Source: Bauldia sp963759235 (GTDB taxonomy: Bacteria > Pseudomonadota > Alphaproteobacteria > Rhizobiales > Kaistiaceae). Taken from it: a stretch of 64,000 nt of DNA. Location: NCBI GenBank assembly GCA_963759235.1, contig CAVWYO010000007.1, positions 1 through 64,000 of the forward strand, in the 5' to 3' direction. Each line of letters begins with the position of its first letter. The stretch's first letter is position 1. Of this stretch, positions 1 through 9,837 are shown piece after piece. The notes beneath the pieces were generated by a model. That model had not been told where the DNA came from and did not search any database. It worked only from the letters and a program-made list of their open reading frames with translations. The position numbers and the translations under genes are program-made.

Positions 1-77
1 GCGATGCCATCGATGATGCCGTTGTAATCGCCGGTCCACACCAACAGGAACTGGACTAGCGCCACATCGCTGAGATT
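1..77 (-). pseudogene. possible peptidoglycan-binding domain fragment (cut by window edge)
   Basis: On the minus strand this edge translates without a stop into a segment ending VWTGDYNGIIDGI. The pattern of a hydrophobic helix followed by G-x-Y-x-G-x-x-D-G resembles the repeat of PG_binding_1 domains. An in-frame stop (TAA) lies just upstream, so if this is coding it is either an N-terminally broken gene or starts at an internal GTG. Only about 25 codons are visible. The identification is a weak inference from one motif. Confidence 0.22.
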
Positions 78-319
78 AAGTGACGTCCAAGCCGAAGACG
101 GCGCAGCAAAGATCGCAAGAAACAGGAGCAGAGAAACGACGAACAACTTCTCTACAACGACCTTCCAGCATCGAACACATGGGAAGCTGGCCATCGATCA
201 CGCCCCAAAACACACTGCGGGCAACTAGCCGTATCGTCAACCTTTGCATGCCGCGTCGACTGTCTGCAATAAGCCAAGGTTCCGTTCGCCAACCTCGACA
301 GGGGAATTCTCGCTGTTCC

Positions 320-800
320 ATGACGAGTTTCGTAGTGACCGCTCAGCCGAAAACCGGATCGAGGTTTGCGTCGTGCAGCTTGACAGCCTTGCTCTGGCTG
401 ATCGCTCCGGCGATGGCCGAACCGATTTCGCCGAGTTCGATCCGCGTCATCGACGGGTAGAGACGATCATGTTGCCGGCCGAGGAGAAAACACCCGCCTG
501 GTCGGCTTCAACGCTCCCGAAACAAGGGGGCAGATTTGCATGGCCGAACGCACCTTGGGCACGCGGGCAACAGCGCGGCTCCGATCGCTGGTCACCCTGG
601 GGGACCTCGATCTCTCGTTTGCTGCTTGCGCGTGCCCACGGGGGACAGAACTCACCGACCGCTGTAACTATGGCCGCTCGTGTGCTGTCCTGCGCTCGCG
701 CGGCCGCGACGTGGCGATATTTTCATGCCGAGGGCTTGGCTGTTCCTTTCGTGTGCGGCGGGACCAGTTGCCGAAGACGCCCAGACCATGGTGCGAGTAG
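320..800 (+). pseudogene. thermonuclease-like (SNase-type) secreted protein, frameshifted
   Basis: The three plus-strand frames together rebuild one small exported protein. It starts with an ATG at 320, followed by a hydrophobic signal (LTALLWLIAPAMA) and the RVIDG of the SNase motif V-x-D-G-D-T. ETIMLP follows in another frame, then ENTRLVGFNAPET in a third. Next come AERTLGTRATARLRSLV and DLDLSF, then EGLAVPFVCGGTSC in a shifted frame, and PKTPRPWCE before the stop at about 800. At least four frame changes (near 455, 478, 728 and 765) separate the pieces. The fold expected from the family is the OB-fold nuclease with R-L-x-G-I/F-x-A-P-E. No product can be made as written. A second SNase-type gene lies at 50316-51082 but differs in sequence. 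Confidence 0.6.
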
Positions 801-1663
801 GCGCGCCGCAAAACCAAAACCCACCCGTGCTGAGATCGCAGGCGACAAGGATGATGGATGCACGTCTACGGCGCGGCAGCCAGTTATGCGCCAAACAATC
901 GATCCGAACCGGCCCGTCCTGTCCATGCGCTCGGGAGTAGCGCACGCGTCTCGCGCTGCCCTACCGCGGCCGGCTGCGGCAGGGCAGGTTGAAGACACTC
1001 TGCGGCCTTCAGGCGGTAACCGAGCTACCGCTGTTCGCAATGGCAGAAAAGAAGGGCGCTGTCGCAAATGCTTCGCCATGGTCGACAACGATAGTCGTGA
1101 GCTCATTGCGCTGACCTAGGCTCGCTATTCCCGGTTCGTCCTGAATTAATTCCTATGGCGTCCTTTGCTGTATGCCGAACGAAGGGTTCGACTTGCCGTT
1201 GAAGAATGGCAGGCCGACAGGAGCCGGAGCGTCGAGATCACGGCCCGGGTGAGCCTGTTCATGTCGCGACGGCGGCATAGTGGCGGCGATCTCGGCGCGG
1301 CCTAAGGCGACGATCATGCTTCGTCGCGGAGCTCAAGTCCTGTGGTGCCCGGCCCATGAGAAGATGCCCACCTGAGCCCGTCGCTGGCGGACTCGGCGAC
1401 CGTCCGGATGCATTTCGCTGATTTGAGATGGGTACCGGCGGGCGTATGGGGCCGCCGAGCATCGGCCGTCGGCGTCAATAATCGGACAGAGGTCGGCCCA
1501 TGCTCACGTCCGCTTTTGCGGCGCGTTGCTACGAACCGGAATTATTACTCACTCGCGCACTGCCTGATAAACTGTTCCAGCTTTGACCGATTGCGCCCGT
1601 GAGGGGCAGCGTGACGGTGCGGGGGGCCGCCTTGATAGTGAGCTGATGCAGGGGACGAAGGCA
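801..1663. other. no recognisable gene
   Basis: Open frames here are short and overlap on both strands, with Arg/Pro/Ala-rich translations typical of non-coding GC-rich DNA. I found no domain, RNA gene or repeat that I could support. The stretch lies between two pseudogenes and is probably eroded coding DNA. Confidence 0.4.
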
Positions 1664-2290
1664 ATGACCAATTGGGAAATTCATGGGTTGATGTTCACCA
1701 ACTGCAGCTGCGCCTATGGCTGCCCTTGTCAGTTCGACGCGCTGCCGACACACGGTTACTGCCGGGCGGTCATTTTCCTTCGAGTCGACAGAGGGCATTT
1801 TGGCGATGCAAAGCTTGACGGCTTGAACCTGGCGTTCGCGATCGCATGGCCCGGCGCCGTTCATCAAGGGCACGGGACGATGCAGCCCATCATCGACGAA
1901 GGGGGGATACGGCCCAAAGGGAAGGCCTCTTGAGCATCCTTACGGCAAAGACACTGACCCGATGATGACCGTCTTCGCAGTTACACGGCCATGTGCGACA
2001 CGTTGCACGATCCGATCCATACTTGGATCAACATTGATTGCGACAGCGACCGGCGGCACGCGAGGTGCGAGGCGGGGATCGCGACGGGCCGTGGCGAACC
2101 GATTTTGAACCCGGTGACCAAGAAAGAACACAGCGCGACGATCGTGCTGCCGAACGGCCTGGAGTATGGTCAGGCTCAAGTTGGTCGGGGCTGGTCTCAG
2201 TCTTCTGGCGAGCTCATCCTCGCGCTCGAGGACACCCACGCGCATTGGTGCGCGATCGACATGAACCAGCACGGGCGCATCAAGCTCTGA
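1664..2290 (+). pseudogene. DUF1326 family protein, frameshifted
   Basis: The ATG at 1664 opens a protein whose first part reads WEIHGLMFTNCSCAYGCPCQF, then LPTHGYCRAV, GHFGDAKLDGL and WPGAVHQGHGTMQPIIDE. This is the signature Cys-rich N-terminus of DUF1326, with its NC-x-C-x-Y-x-CPCQF motif. The frame ends at about 1931. The rest continues in other frames (GKDTDPMMTVFAV near 1950, then YTAMCDTLHDPI) and finishes in the original frame with GEPILNPVTKKEH and MNQHGRIKL before the stop at 2290. At least two indels near 1935-1985 break it. DUF1326 proteins often sit beside a DUF2182 membrane protein in Proteobacteria; none is seen here. Function is unknown. Confidence 0.68.
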
Positions 2291-2640
2291 GACTCGACCC
2301 GGACGTCGATGCAGGCAGGCGGCCCGTCATCTAATGCACGTATGGAGACTGGATGGCCGCTTGTGGCGCCGAACTGCCACACGAGAGCCGTTCGGTGATG
2401 TCGGCGTAGATGCCGACACCGGACTCTTCTCGCGCGCAGCCTGGCGGGACTGATGACCCCGCAGCAGACATTCATGACTTTCACGCTCCAGCCATCGAAC
2501 GCCCCCTCCGGCACCACGCACTGCTTCGCCGCCTTTGTGCGTTAAGCCACGTCACCCCGTCGACCGCTGCCACCCTTCCAGCCGCAGGCACAGGCATGTC
2601 CATGATCGCGATCAGCAACCGCGAAAGCGCGAGTAGCAGC
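2291..2640. other. intergenic, no gene supported
   Basis: This stretch lies between the DUF1326 pseudogene and the displaced C-terminal codons of the LysR gene. Frames exist on both strands but none gives a recognisable domain. It may contain the eroded 3' end of the LysR gene. Confidence 0.35.
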
Positions 2641-2720
2641 GCGAAGGCTGTCGCAGCGTCGCTCAAGGGCGCCAATCAGGGCCTTCGTCACTGGGCTGAA
2701 CTCGATCCCCTGTCGATTGA

Positions 2721-3542
2721 TCAGGCCAGCCTGACGAACTGCCTTAGCGTCGGGGACCTCAAGGGGCCTGATGAACCCGGATCGAATGCCGCCAAGTGCG
2801 CCGCCGCATGATAGCTGAGATAGTCGCTGTCGCGCATGAGGGCGAACTTCAGAGCCATCACGTCGGTCTCGATGGCGGGCACAGGCGGGGGCAGGCCGGC
2901 GGCGCGCAACAAGTGCCGAAGACGTCCCACCATATAGGTGGTCGCTGGCGGAAGAATCCACGGATAGTCCAGCAGATCCTCAGGTCGTATCATGTCGCGT
3001 CTGCGCAAGGGATGACCGACATCGGCGATGACGCAATATTCGTCGGCGAGCAGTGGCTGCCATGCCAGTTCGGGTTCCAGACGCGGCGTCTCCGGCACGG
3101 CGGCAAGCACGAAGTCGAGCGCGCCGCTTTTGAGCTGCTCCTTCAGCTGATCGTCGCCGCCACCTGTCACATGCACGCGCATGCCCGGATGGGTGGTGCG
3201 AAGTTCGGCGATCGCCTCCGGGAGAACGGCGTCCTGCCAGGATGGTCCGGCGCCGATCTTGACCAAGCCGGCGCTCCCTGCGCGCAGCGCCTCGACCTCG
3301 TCCCGGGCGGCCCCCATGGCGGCCTTCACGTCCCTGGCGTGGCGCAACAGCGCCGTGCCGTAGACCGTCGGTATGACGCCGCGCGCCTTCCGATCGAAGA
3401 GCGGCGCGCCGAACGAATCCTCCAGTCTGCGGATGGCCTTGGTCAGAGCCGGCTGGGTGATGCCGAGGTCCTGTGCGGCCGCTCGCAGCGAGCCGCGAGC
3501 GACGACGGTCAGGAAATAGTCGATCGTGCGCAGATCGAACAT
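2721..3542 (-). CDS. LysR-family transcriptional regulator, C-terminus frameshifted
   Basis: The protein starts MFDLRTIDYFLTVVARGSLRAA and has a typical LysR winged helix-turn-helix over residues 1-60 (AAQDLGITQPALTKAIRRLE, then APLFDR), followed by a periplasmic-binding-like effector domain. The frame stops at 273 aa, short of the usual 295-310. The natural C-terminus (RPLEVPDAKAVRQAGLINR, then FSPVTKALIGALERRC) is found in another minus-strand frame from about 2790 down to 2645, so one indel near 2775 alters the last 30-40 residues. It is divergent from the ABC importer at 3667-7620, the standard arrangement for a LysR protein controlling the neighbouring operon. The 124-bp gap between them would hold the shared control region. 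The effector is unknown. Confidence 0.75.
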   Translation of the reverse strand: MFDLRTIDYFLTVVARGSLRAAAQDLGITQPALTKAIRRLEDSFGAPLFDRKARGVIPTVYGTALLRHARDVKAAMGAARDEVEALRAGSAGLVKIGAGPSWQDAVLPEAIAELRTTHPGMRVHVTGGGDDQLKEQLKSGALDFVLAAVPETPRLEPELAWQPLLADEYCVIADVGHPLRRRDMIRPEDLLDYPWILPPATTYMVGRLRHLLRAAGLPPPVPAIETDVMALKFALMRDSDYLSYHAAAHLAAFDPGSSGPLRSPTLRQFVRLA

Positions 3543-3666
3543 GCGATTACCATGTGTTATCGCTCATCTTCCCGTTAGTGCTTGCCACCCTCCCAGCGGC
3601 CGTCAATATTTCATAAGAAGCACGAAAGCCGCCGTTCTCAACGGAAGCTCCAAGGGAGGGAAATCC

Positions 3667-4723
3667 ATGAAGAAACTGCCACGCCGTGCCGTTCTCAAAG
3701 GGATTGCCGCAGCGCCGATTTTGTTCGCCGGACGCCGAAGCTGGGCTGCCGGCGGGCCGACAATGCCGTCGGAGGTCGACATCGCCAAGGCCAAGGCCGA
3801 GGGCAAGGTGACACTGTACACCAGCCTCGACACCAAGATCGTCGACGCCATCGTGGGGCCGTTCAAGGACAAGTACGGCATCAACGTCGAGTATTTCCGT
3901 GGCGGTTCTGCCGACGTGACCTCGAAAGTGCTGGCGGAGGCCGACGCCGGCCGTATCCAGGCGGACATGGTTGACGCGTCCGATCTGCCGCCTTGCTGGT
4001 CATGAAGGAGCGCGGACTGCTGCTCGAGAAGAAGTCGGAGGCATCCGCCGTAATCTCCCCCGACCTGCAGGACCCTGACGGGACATGGATGGCCGACCGG
4101 CTGACCCAGGGCGTGATCCAGTACAACGTCAACGAGTTCGGCGGCGACAAGGCGCCGAAGACCTGGGACGACCTGACCAAGCCCGCCTTCAAGGGGCGGC
4201 TCACCTTCTTCAGCAGCGCCAACGGCGACGGCGCGCCGCGCCTCTACACGATGGCCAAGCACCTCGGCTGGGAGTTGCTCCAGGCGCTTGCGGCCAACCA
4301 GCCTATCCGGGTCGCATCGCCCCAACTCGTCACGCAGGTGCTGGAGAGCGGCGAGCGCGGTGCGGCCTTTGCCACCAACGACAACATCGCCTGGCGATCC
4401 AAGCAGCAGGGCAAGCCGACTGACTATCTCTATCCGCCGGAAGGCGTGCCCACCGAGCCGGGTGCCGTCGGCCTGGTCAAGGGGTCGGCAAGCCCGAACG
4501 CAGCGTTCCTCTTCCACGAGTTCTGGATGGGCAAGGATGCCCAGCAACTGCTGGTCAAGGGCGGCAAATATTCGAGCCGCACCGATGTCGCGCCGCCGAC
4601 CGGCAGCTCCGCCGCTGGACAGCATCAAGTTGCTCACGCTCGACTATGCCGAGTACAAGGCCAAGCGCGCAGGAAATCCTGCAGCGCATGACCGACGTCT
4701 TCGGCGGCGAATGGGGCATCTAG
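3667..4723 (+). pseudogene. iron/phosphonate-type ABC substrate-binding protein, frameshifted
   Basis: A GGGAGGG ribosome site precedes the ATG at 3667. The N-terminus MKKLPRRAVLKGIAAAPILF looks like a twin-arginine or lipoprotein-like export signal, cleaved after a W-A-A. The mature part (EGKVTLYTSLDTKIVDAIVG, VEYFRGGSADVTSKVLAEA) matches the AfuA/FbpA class of periplasmic binding proteins. The frame is lost after DASDLPP near 3990, where the expected Pro-Ala-Leu-Leu-Val needs one extra G. It resumes as LLVMKERGLL and runs to about 4605. A further shift precedes DSIKLLTLDYAEYKAKRA, and another precedes the final FGGEWGI stop at 4723. It begins the operon with the permease and ATPase that follow. 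The substrate is unknown; the adjacent sulfatase suggests a sulfated or sulfonated compound, which is an inference. Confidence 0.72.
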
Positions 4724-4772
4724 GGTCCAGTCGCGTGCCGATTGTTCGAGGCGGCCTACCTGAGATGGAGCA

Positions 4773-6500
4773 GTGATCGTGGCGACGCCGGTGGAAGGTC
4801 CGCTGCGCCGTCGTCGCAGAATGGAGGGGAGCACGCTCGTTTTCGCGTTCGCGATCGGGCTGCTCCTCCTCATTCGTTGGCTACCCGCTGTTGTGGCTTC
4901 TGTTGGCCGCGTTCGGAATTCCGGGCGATTTCCAGCTCGGCTATCTGGCGCGCGTCTACACTCGCGCGCAGAATTTCGTGCCGCTGGTCAACACGCTGAT
5001 CCTCGCCTTCGGCGCCGGCATCATCAGCGTCGTGCTCGGTGTCCCGCTTGCCTGGGCGACGGCGCGGAGCGACATGCCGTTGCGGCGGACCGTGCAGGCG
5101 CTGGTTGCGCTCGCCTACATCACGCCCCCCTATCTGACAGCGATCGCCTACATCATCCTGCTCGGACCGGATGCGGGCTCTTCAACCGCCCCTGCAAATG
5201 GTCATCGGCGGTACGCGCGGGCCCATCAACATCTTCAGCATGGGCGGCGTCATCTTCGTGATCGGGATGCATGTCTTCCCGTTCACCTATTTCATGACGC
5301 ACAACGCCCTGAGGTCTATTGACGCCTCGTATGAAGAAGCAGCGCGGCTGCTCGGTGCCCGCCGATGGGGCGTGCTGCTGAAGGTCAACCTGCCGCTGGT
5401 GGCTCCTGCGATCACCGGTGGTGCGTTGCTCTCCGCGATCGATTCGATGGCGCTGTTCGGGCCCCAGGCGTTCCTCGGCCTGCCGGCGCAGATCACGTTT
5501 CTGCCCACGCGCATCTATGGCGTGATCGGAAGCTATCCCCCGCGCTGGGCGGAAGCGTCGGCGCTGTCGATTGCTGCTGGTGCTGCTCACCGTCTTTGGC
5601 CTGATCCTCCAGCGTTCGTATCTCGACCGGCGTTCCCACATCACGGTCGGCGGTCGCGGCCTGCGGCTCGAAACCGTTCAGCCTCGGGCGTTGGAAATGG
5701 GCGTTGCTCGCGTTCTGCGGCGCGGTCGTTTCCTCGCCGCCATAGCGCCCGTCGGAGTGCTGGCGATCGCATCCTTAAGCCGAAGCTGGGTGAACGGCAT
5801 CACCTTCGACAATTTCACGCTCGGGGAACTTCGGTGCGGCGCTGTTCGACAACCAGATCGCGGTACGCGGCATCCTGAACAGCTTCCGCCTTGCCGCGGC
5901 GGCTGGCGTCTGCGCCATGATCGTCGGCGGCGCCGTCGCCTATGTCGATCTGCGCACCCAGGTAAAGGGCCGCCGGCTGCTCGACTATCTCGCGATCCTG
6001 CCGCTCGGACTCCCCGGCACAGTGATGGCTGTCGGCGTGCTCCTGGCCTTCATCCGCCCGCCTTTCGCCATCTACGGCACATTGTGGATCCTGCTGGTCG
6101 CCTATGTCGCTCGTTTCGTGCCGCTGGCAGCGCGCAGCGCCAACGCGACGCTCCGCCAGATCGATCCGTCGCTGGAGGAAGCGGCGCGCATTTCGGCGCC
6201 TCGCGCCTGGCGAGCCTGTGGCACATCCTGCTGCCGCTGGCACGGCCCGGCCTCGTCGTCGCGTTCCTGCTCGTCTTCATCCCGGCACTCAGCGAATTGA
6301 GCGCCACCATCCTGCTCTATTCCGGCGGCACCGAAACGATCTCCGTTGCCATCTATCCGGCTGAACGATCTCGGCCAGCTTGAGGTGGTCGCAGCGCTCG
6401 CCGTTTTCACGATCTTGTCACGCTGCTGGTGAGCCTGCCGCTCAACCGGCTCATGAACAGCGACCGGATCGCGCCCGTCGGCGGCGCGCCGGCAGTCTAG
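4773..6500 (+). pseudogene. ABC importer permease (FbpB-like, two-module), multiply frameshifted
   Basis: Pieces in all three plus frames line up as one double-length permease. The first module contains VNTLILAFGAGIISVVLGVP, WATARSDMPLRR, an ITPPYLTAIAYIILL helix, GPINIFSMGGVIFV and the EAA loop SYEEAARLLGARRWGVLLK. The second contains GILNSFRLAAAAGVCAMIVG, LDYLAILPLGLPGTVMAVGV and a second EAA loop, SLEEAARIS. The last piece, LNDLGQLEVVAALAVFTIL then SLPLNRLMNSD, ends at the TAG at 6500. At least five frame changes are needed (near 4890, 5175, 5570, 5700-5825 and 6190-6400). Two EAA motifs in one chain are normal for the iron-type FbpB family. It cannot be functional as written. Confidence 0.68.
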
Positions 6501-6508
6501 AGGCAGGC

Positions 6509-7620
6509 ATGGCGCATATCGAAATCGAGGGACTGACCAAGAATTTCGGCGCCTTCCAGGCGCTGCGAGGCATCGACATCTCCATCGAGGAGAAGGAGTT
6601 CGTCACGCTTCTCGGGCCGTCCGGTTGCGGCAAGACGACGACCCTGCGCCTGCTCGCCGGCTTTCTGACGCCCGACGCCGGTTCGATCACCGTCGGCGGC
6701 GAGGTGCTGTCCTCGCCGGCGGGCAGCGTGCCGCCGGAGCGGCGGCGCATGGGCATGGTCTTTCAGAACTATGCCGTGTGGCCGCACATGTCGGTGCTGG
6801 AGAACGTCGCCTTCGGTCTCCGCTACACCGGATTCGACCGCGCGGGAGAAAGGCGCGGATCGATCAGGTTCTGGCGGCGGTCGGCCTGGAAGGCCTGGAG
6901 GACCGCCATCCGGCACAGCTGAGCGGCGGGCAGCAGCAACGTGTCGCGCTCGCCCGGTCGCTGGTTGTCGAGCCGTCGATCCTGCTGCTCGACGAGCCGC
7001 TCTCCAATCTCGATGCGAAGCTGCGCGAGCGTATGCGCTCCGAACTGAAAGCGCTCCAGCGGCGCACCGGCATCACATTCATTTACGTCACCCACGACCA
7101 GGCCGAGGCGATGGCACTTTCCGACCGCATTGCAGTCTTCCACGGCGGAACCGTGCAGCAGGTGGGTTCGCCGCGCGAGGTGTACGAGCGACCGGCGAAC
7201 CTGTTCGTTGCCGACTTCATGGGACTGGTGAATCGGATGCCGGCCACCGTGGTCGGACGCGAAGGGGAACGGGCGGTGGTCCTGGTCGGCGAGCACCGGC
7301 TGACCGCGATGGTGTCGACGGAAGGTTCCGCATCGGCGATGACCGTCGCCATCCGGCCCGAAGCCTTCGCCTTCGCGGCCGAGGCTGGCCCCGGCGATAA
7401 CGAGCTCAGAGGCACCGTCGTAGAGGCAACATTCCTAGGGAATATCGTCGACTACCAAGTGGACATCGGTGGCGCCGTCGTCAGGGTTCAGGGGGATCGC
7501 CGCGGCTTGCGCGCCGTGGGCAGCGAGGTGCTGCTCGTCGTGCCGGCCACTGAATGCGTGCTGATGCAGGACGACGGGGACGCCGATCGGCGCCGCGAAC
7601 GCGACCGGCAACTCGACTGA
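6509..7620 (+). pseudogene. ABC importer ATPase (FbpC/PotA-like), one frameshift
   Basis: The ATG at 6509 follows the permease stop by 8 bp with GAGGCAGG in between. The first 112 codons hold the Walker A motif (LLGPSGCGKTTTLRL) and the Q-loop (GMVFQNYAVWPHM). The frame shifts near 6848, after RYTGFDRA. The remainder, in the next frame, carries the ABC signature LSGGQQQRVALARSL, Walker B with SILLLDEPLSNLDAKLRERM, the H-loop VTHDQAEAMALSD and a C-terminal TOBE regulatory domain ending at 7620. All catalytic motifs survive, so a single base would restore a full-length 370-aa MalK/FbpC-type ATPase. It is the third gene of the decayed importer operon. Confidence 0.75.
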
Positions 7621-7637
7621 ACAACGGAACCAGCACC

Positions 7638-9089
7638 ATGCAGCCACGCAACGTGCTTTTCATCATGTCCGACGAACACAGCCGTCGCGTCCTCGGCGCT
7701 TACGGCAACGGGGTCGTCCGCTCGCCGACGCTCGACCGGCTGGCGGCGGCAGGAACGCTGTTCGAAAACGCCTACTGCAACTGTCCTATCTGCGTGCCGA
7801 GCCGGGCCAGCTTTGCCACCGGCCGCTACGTTCATGCCATCCGCTGCTGGGACAATGCCTTCCCTTATCGCGGAACGCCGCCATCGTGGGGCCACCGGCT
7901 CCATGACTCCGGCCATCGCTGCGATTCGATCGGCAAGCTGCACTACCGCGGCAGCGATGATCCAAACGGATTCGACAACGAGATCCTGCCGCTCCATGTG
8001 CTCAAGGGTGAGGGCGATGTGCAAGGTATGTTGCGCCGTCCGCCCCCGCCGCGCGAAAGCACCAGTCAGCTTGCTGACGACGCCGGCTCGGGGGATTCGA
8101 CCTACCTGCAATACGACCGCGACATCCGCGACGAGGCCATCGCCTGGCTCAAATCCGTTGTGGCCACGCCCACCAGCAAGCCTTGGTGCCTCTTCGTGTC
8201 TTTCGTCTGCCCGCATTTTCCGCTGGTGGCGCCACCGGAGTTCTTCAATCTCTACGATCTCAGAGAACTGCCCCTGCCGCGTCTCCGCAACCCCGCCGAT
8301 TTCCCCGACCATCCTGTGCTGAAGAGATTGCGCGAGGTCCAAAACTACGAGGACCACTTCCGCGACGAGAACCATGTCCGCATCGCCATCGCCGCATACT
8401 ACGGCATGGTGTCGTTCCTCGACGACAATATCGGTCGGCTATTGAGGACGCTCGCCGAAACCGGCCTCGAGGACGACACTTTGGTCATCTACACCAGTGA
8501 CCACGGCGACAACCTGGGCACACGCACCTTCTGGGGCAAGTCCAACATGTACGAGGAAGCGGTTGGCGTGCCGCTCATCATGAAGGGCCGTGGCGTACCC
8601 TCCGGCCGGGTGCTGACGCCGGTCTCACTGGTCGATGCTTATCCGACGATTATCGACGCGGTGGGCGAAGCAGCCACCGCAGAGGAGCGCGAACTCCCCG
8701 GAACGTCCCTCTTGCGGCTGCTGGACGGCGAGCAGGCCGGCCGGACAGTGTTCAGCGAATATCATGCAGTTGGATCAACTACCGGCATATTCATGGTGCG
8801 CTTCGGTCGCTACAAATACGTCCACTACGAGGGTTACCGGCCGCAATTGTTCGATATCGAGGCCGATCCGCTGGAGATACATGACTTGGCGTGCGTTCCC
8901 GGCAATGAGGCGACCATAGCCGAGGGTGAAAGGCGGCTGCGCGCGGTCTGCGATCCCGCAAGAGTCTCCGGGCAGGCATTTCAGGATCAGGAACGCCGAA
9001 TCCTGGAACTGGGGGGCGTCGAGGCGGTTCTCAGGCGGGGGAGCTATCCTTACACGCCGGCGCCGGGCGAGGCTCCACGCTACTCCTAA
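7638..9089 (+). CDS. sulfatase (alkaline phosphatase superfamily)
   Basis: This intact protein of 483 aa starts at the ATG at 7638, 17 bp after the ATPase stop. The N-terminus NVLFIMSDEHSRRVLGAYGN gives the first metal-binding Asp. Cys52 in C-V-P-S-R is the residue converted to formylglycine in type I sulfatases. Later motifs are YTSDHGDNLG (second metal site), FWGKSNMYEEAVGVPLI and the C-terminal RLRAVCDPAR segment. There is no signal peptide, so it should act in the cytoplasm on an imported sulfate ester; choline-sulfatase and related arylsulfatases share this layout. It is cotranscribed with the broken importer, making a LysR / importer / sulfatase scavenging unit. The exact substrate cannot be read from sequence. 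A formylglycine-generating enzyme is not in the window. Confidence 0.85.
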   Translation: MQPRNVLFIMSDEHSRRVLGAYGNGVVRSPTLDRLAAAGTLFENAYCNCPICVPSRASFATGRYVHAIRCWDNAFPYRGTPPSWGHRLHDSGHRCDSIGKLHYRGSDDPNGFDNEILPLHVLKGEGDVQGMLRRPPPPRESTSQLADDAGSGDSTYLQYDRDIRDEAIAWLKSVVATPTSKPWCLFVSFVCPHFPLVAPPEFFNLYDLRELPLPRLRNPADFPDHPVLKRLREVQNYEDHFRDENHVRIAIAAYYGMVSFLDDNIGRLLRTLAETGLEDDTLVIYTSDHGDNLGTRTFWGKSNMYEEAVGVPLIMKGRGVPSGRVLTPVSLVDAYPTIIDAVGEAATAEERELPGTSLLRLLDGEQAGRTVFSEYHAVGSTTGIFMVRFGRYKYVHYEGYRPQLFDIEADPLEIHDLACVPGNEATIAEGERRLRAVCDPARVSGQAFQDQERRILELGGVEAVLRRGSYPYTPAPGEAPRYS

Positions 9090-9134
9090 GCCCCTCTCGC
9101 TCCCATCTGATCCAAAACAGCTCCGGACTTCCAC

Positions 9135-9333
9135 CGTAAGGAGATGACCCGCTTCGGTAGCCGCGCCACGTCGGAAGATTTCGCGCAAGTGATGGTGGCC
9201 ATTTCGCCGCGGCGAAGTGGACGTCGAACGGCTGATCACCCACCGCGCAAGCTTGGAAGAAGCGGTCGCCAGCATCCCGATCTGGGCTGCCGAGAAATCC
9301 GGACTGATCAAGGCGCTGATAGAGATCGACTGA
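9135..9333 (+). pseudogene. zinc-type alcohol/polyol dehydrogenase, C-terminal fragment
   Basis: The translation MTRFGSRATSEDFAQVMVAI, then (one base shift) RRGEVDVERLITHRASLEEA and IPIWAAEKSGLIKALIEID, is the characteristic C-terminus of medium-chain Zn-dependent dehydrogenases. That family has a conserved D-x-x-x-L-I-T-H-R segment. The catalytic and NAD-binding domains are absent. It is a leftover of a gene that once followed the sulfatase or was brought in by rearrangement. Confidence 0.6.
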
Positions 9334-9837
9334 CGGGCCACCCACGTCCGCTATTGGCGCATTCCGGCAGTGACGCCCGCCGCGGACGACGGCCGTTCAT
9401 CGCTCGAAAGCGGACTCTGCAACGCCCACCGTTGCGGCCCGGATATTTCCTCGGCGAAATCCTCGACCAACTGAGTGACATTCGTGTGCCACGGGTCCCT
9501 CTGGCCGGCGTCGCGTCTGCCAGCCGGCTTCCTTCTGAAAGCACGTCGTCTACACGCTCGATTTTCCCGCGCCATATGCATGGCCGATACCATTCTCCTA
9601 TCCCGTCCACGTACGAGGAAGAATTCCTCGTGTAGACGAATGCTTTCGAGCGGGAACGCCATTCGCAGCCACGTGGCGGGCGTGACACTGAGCGGGGCTC
9701 CCCGACGGGATCCTAGCGCCTCTAGCTCGGCTCGTTCCCATGGCGAATGAAATTGCTCAACAAAGTCATAGTGTTAGCTACGTACAAACCGCAAACGGTG
9801 GTATGCAGTCTGTACAGAGCCAACCGAGTTTGTCGCT
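9334..9837. other. no gene; possible recombinase control region at its right end
   Basis: No domain was recognised on either strand. Just upstream of the recombinase, the 9779-9817 segment contains two GTAC-centred boxes (CGTACA and TGTACA) and a small inverted repeat, ACCG-CAAA-CGGT. Small serine recombinases often bind such repeats next to their own gene as operator or res sites. That reading is an inference from position. Confidence 0.3.

Noticed and set aside
244..1119. A 291-codon plus-strand frame near the left edge
   Set aside because: It is a mosaic: only short parts match a nuclease-like protein and these switch frames, so it is decayed DNA and not one gene.
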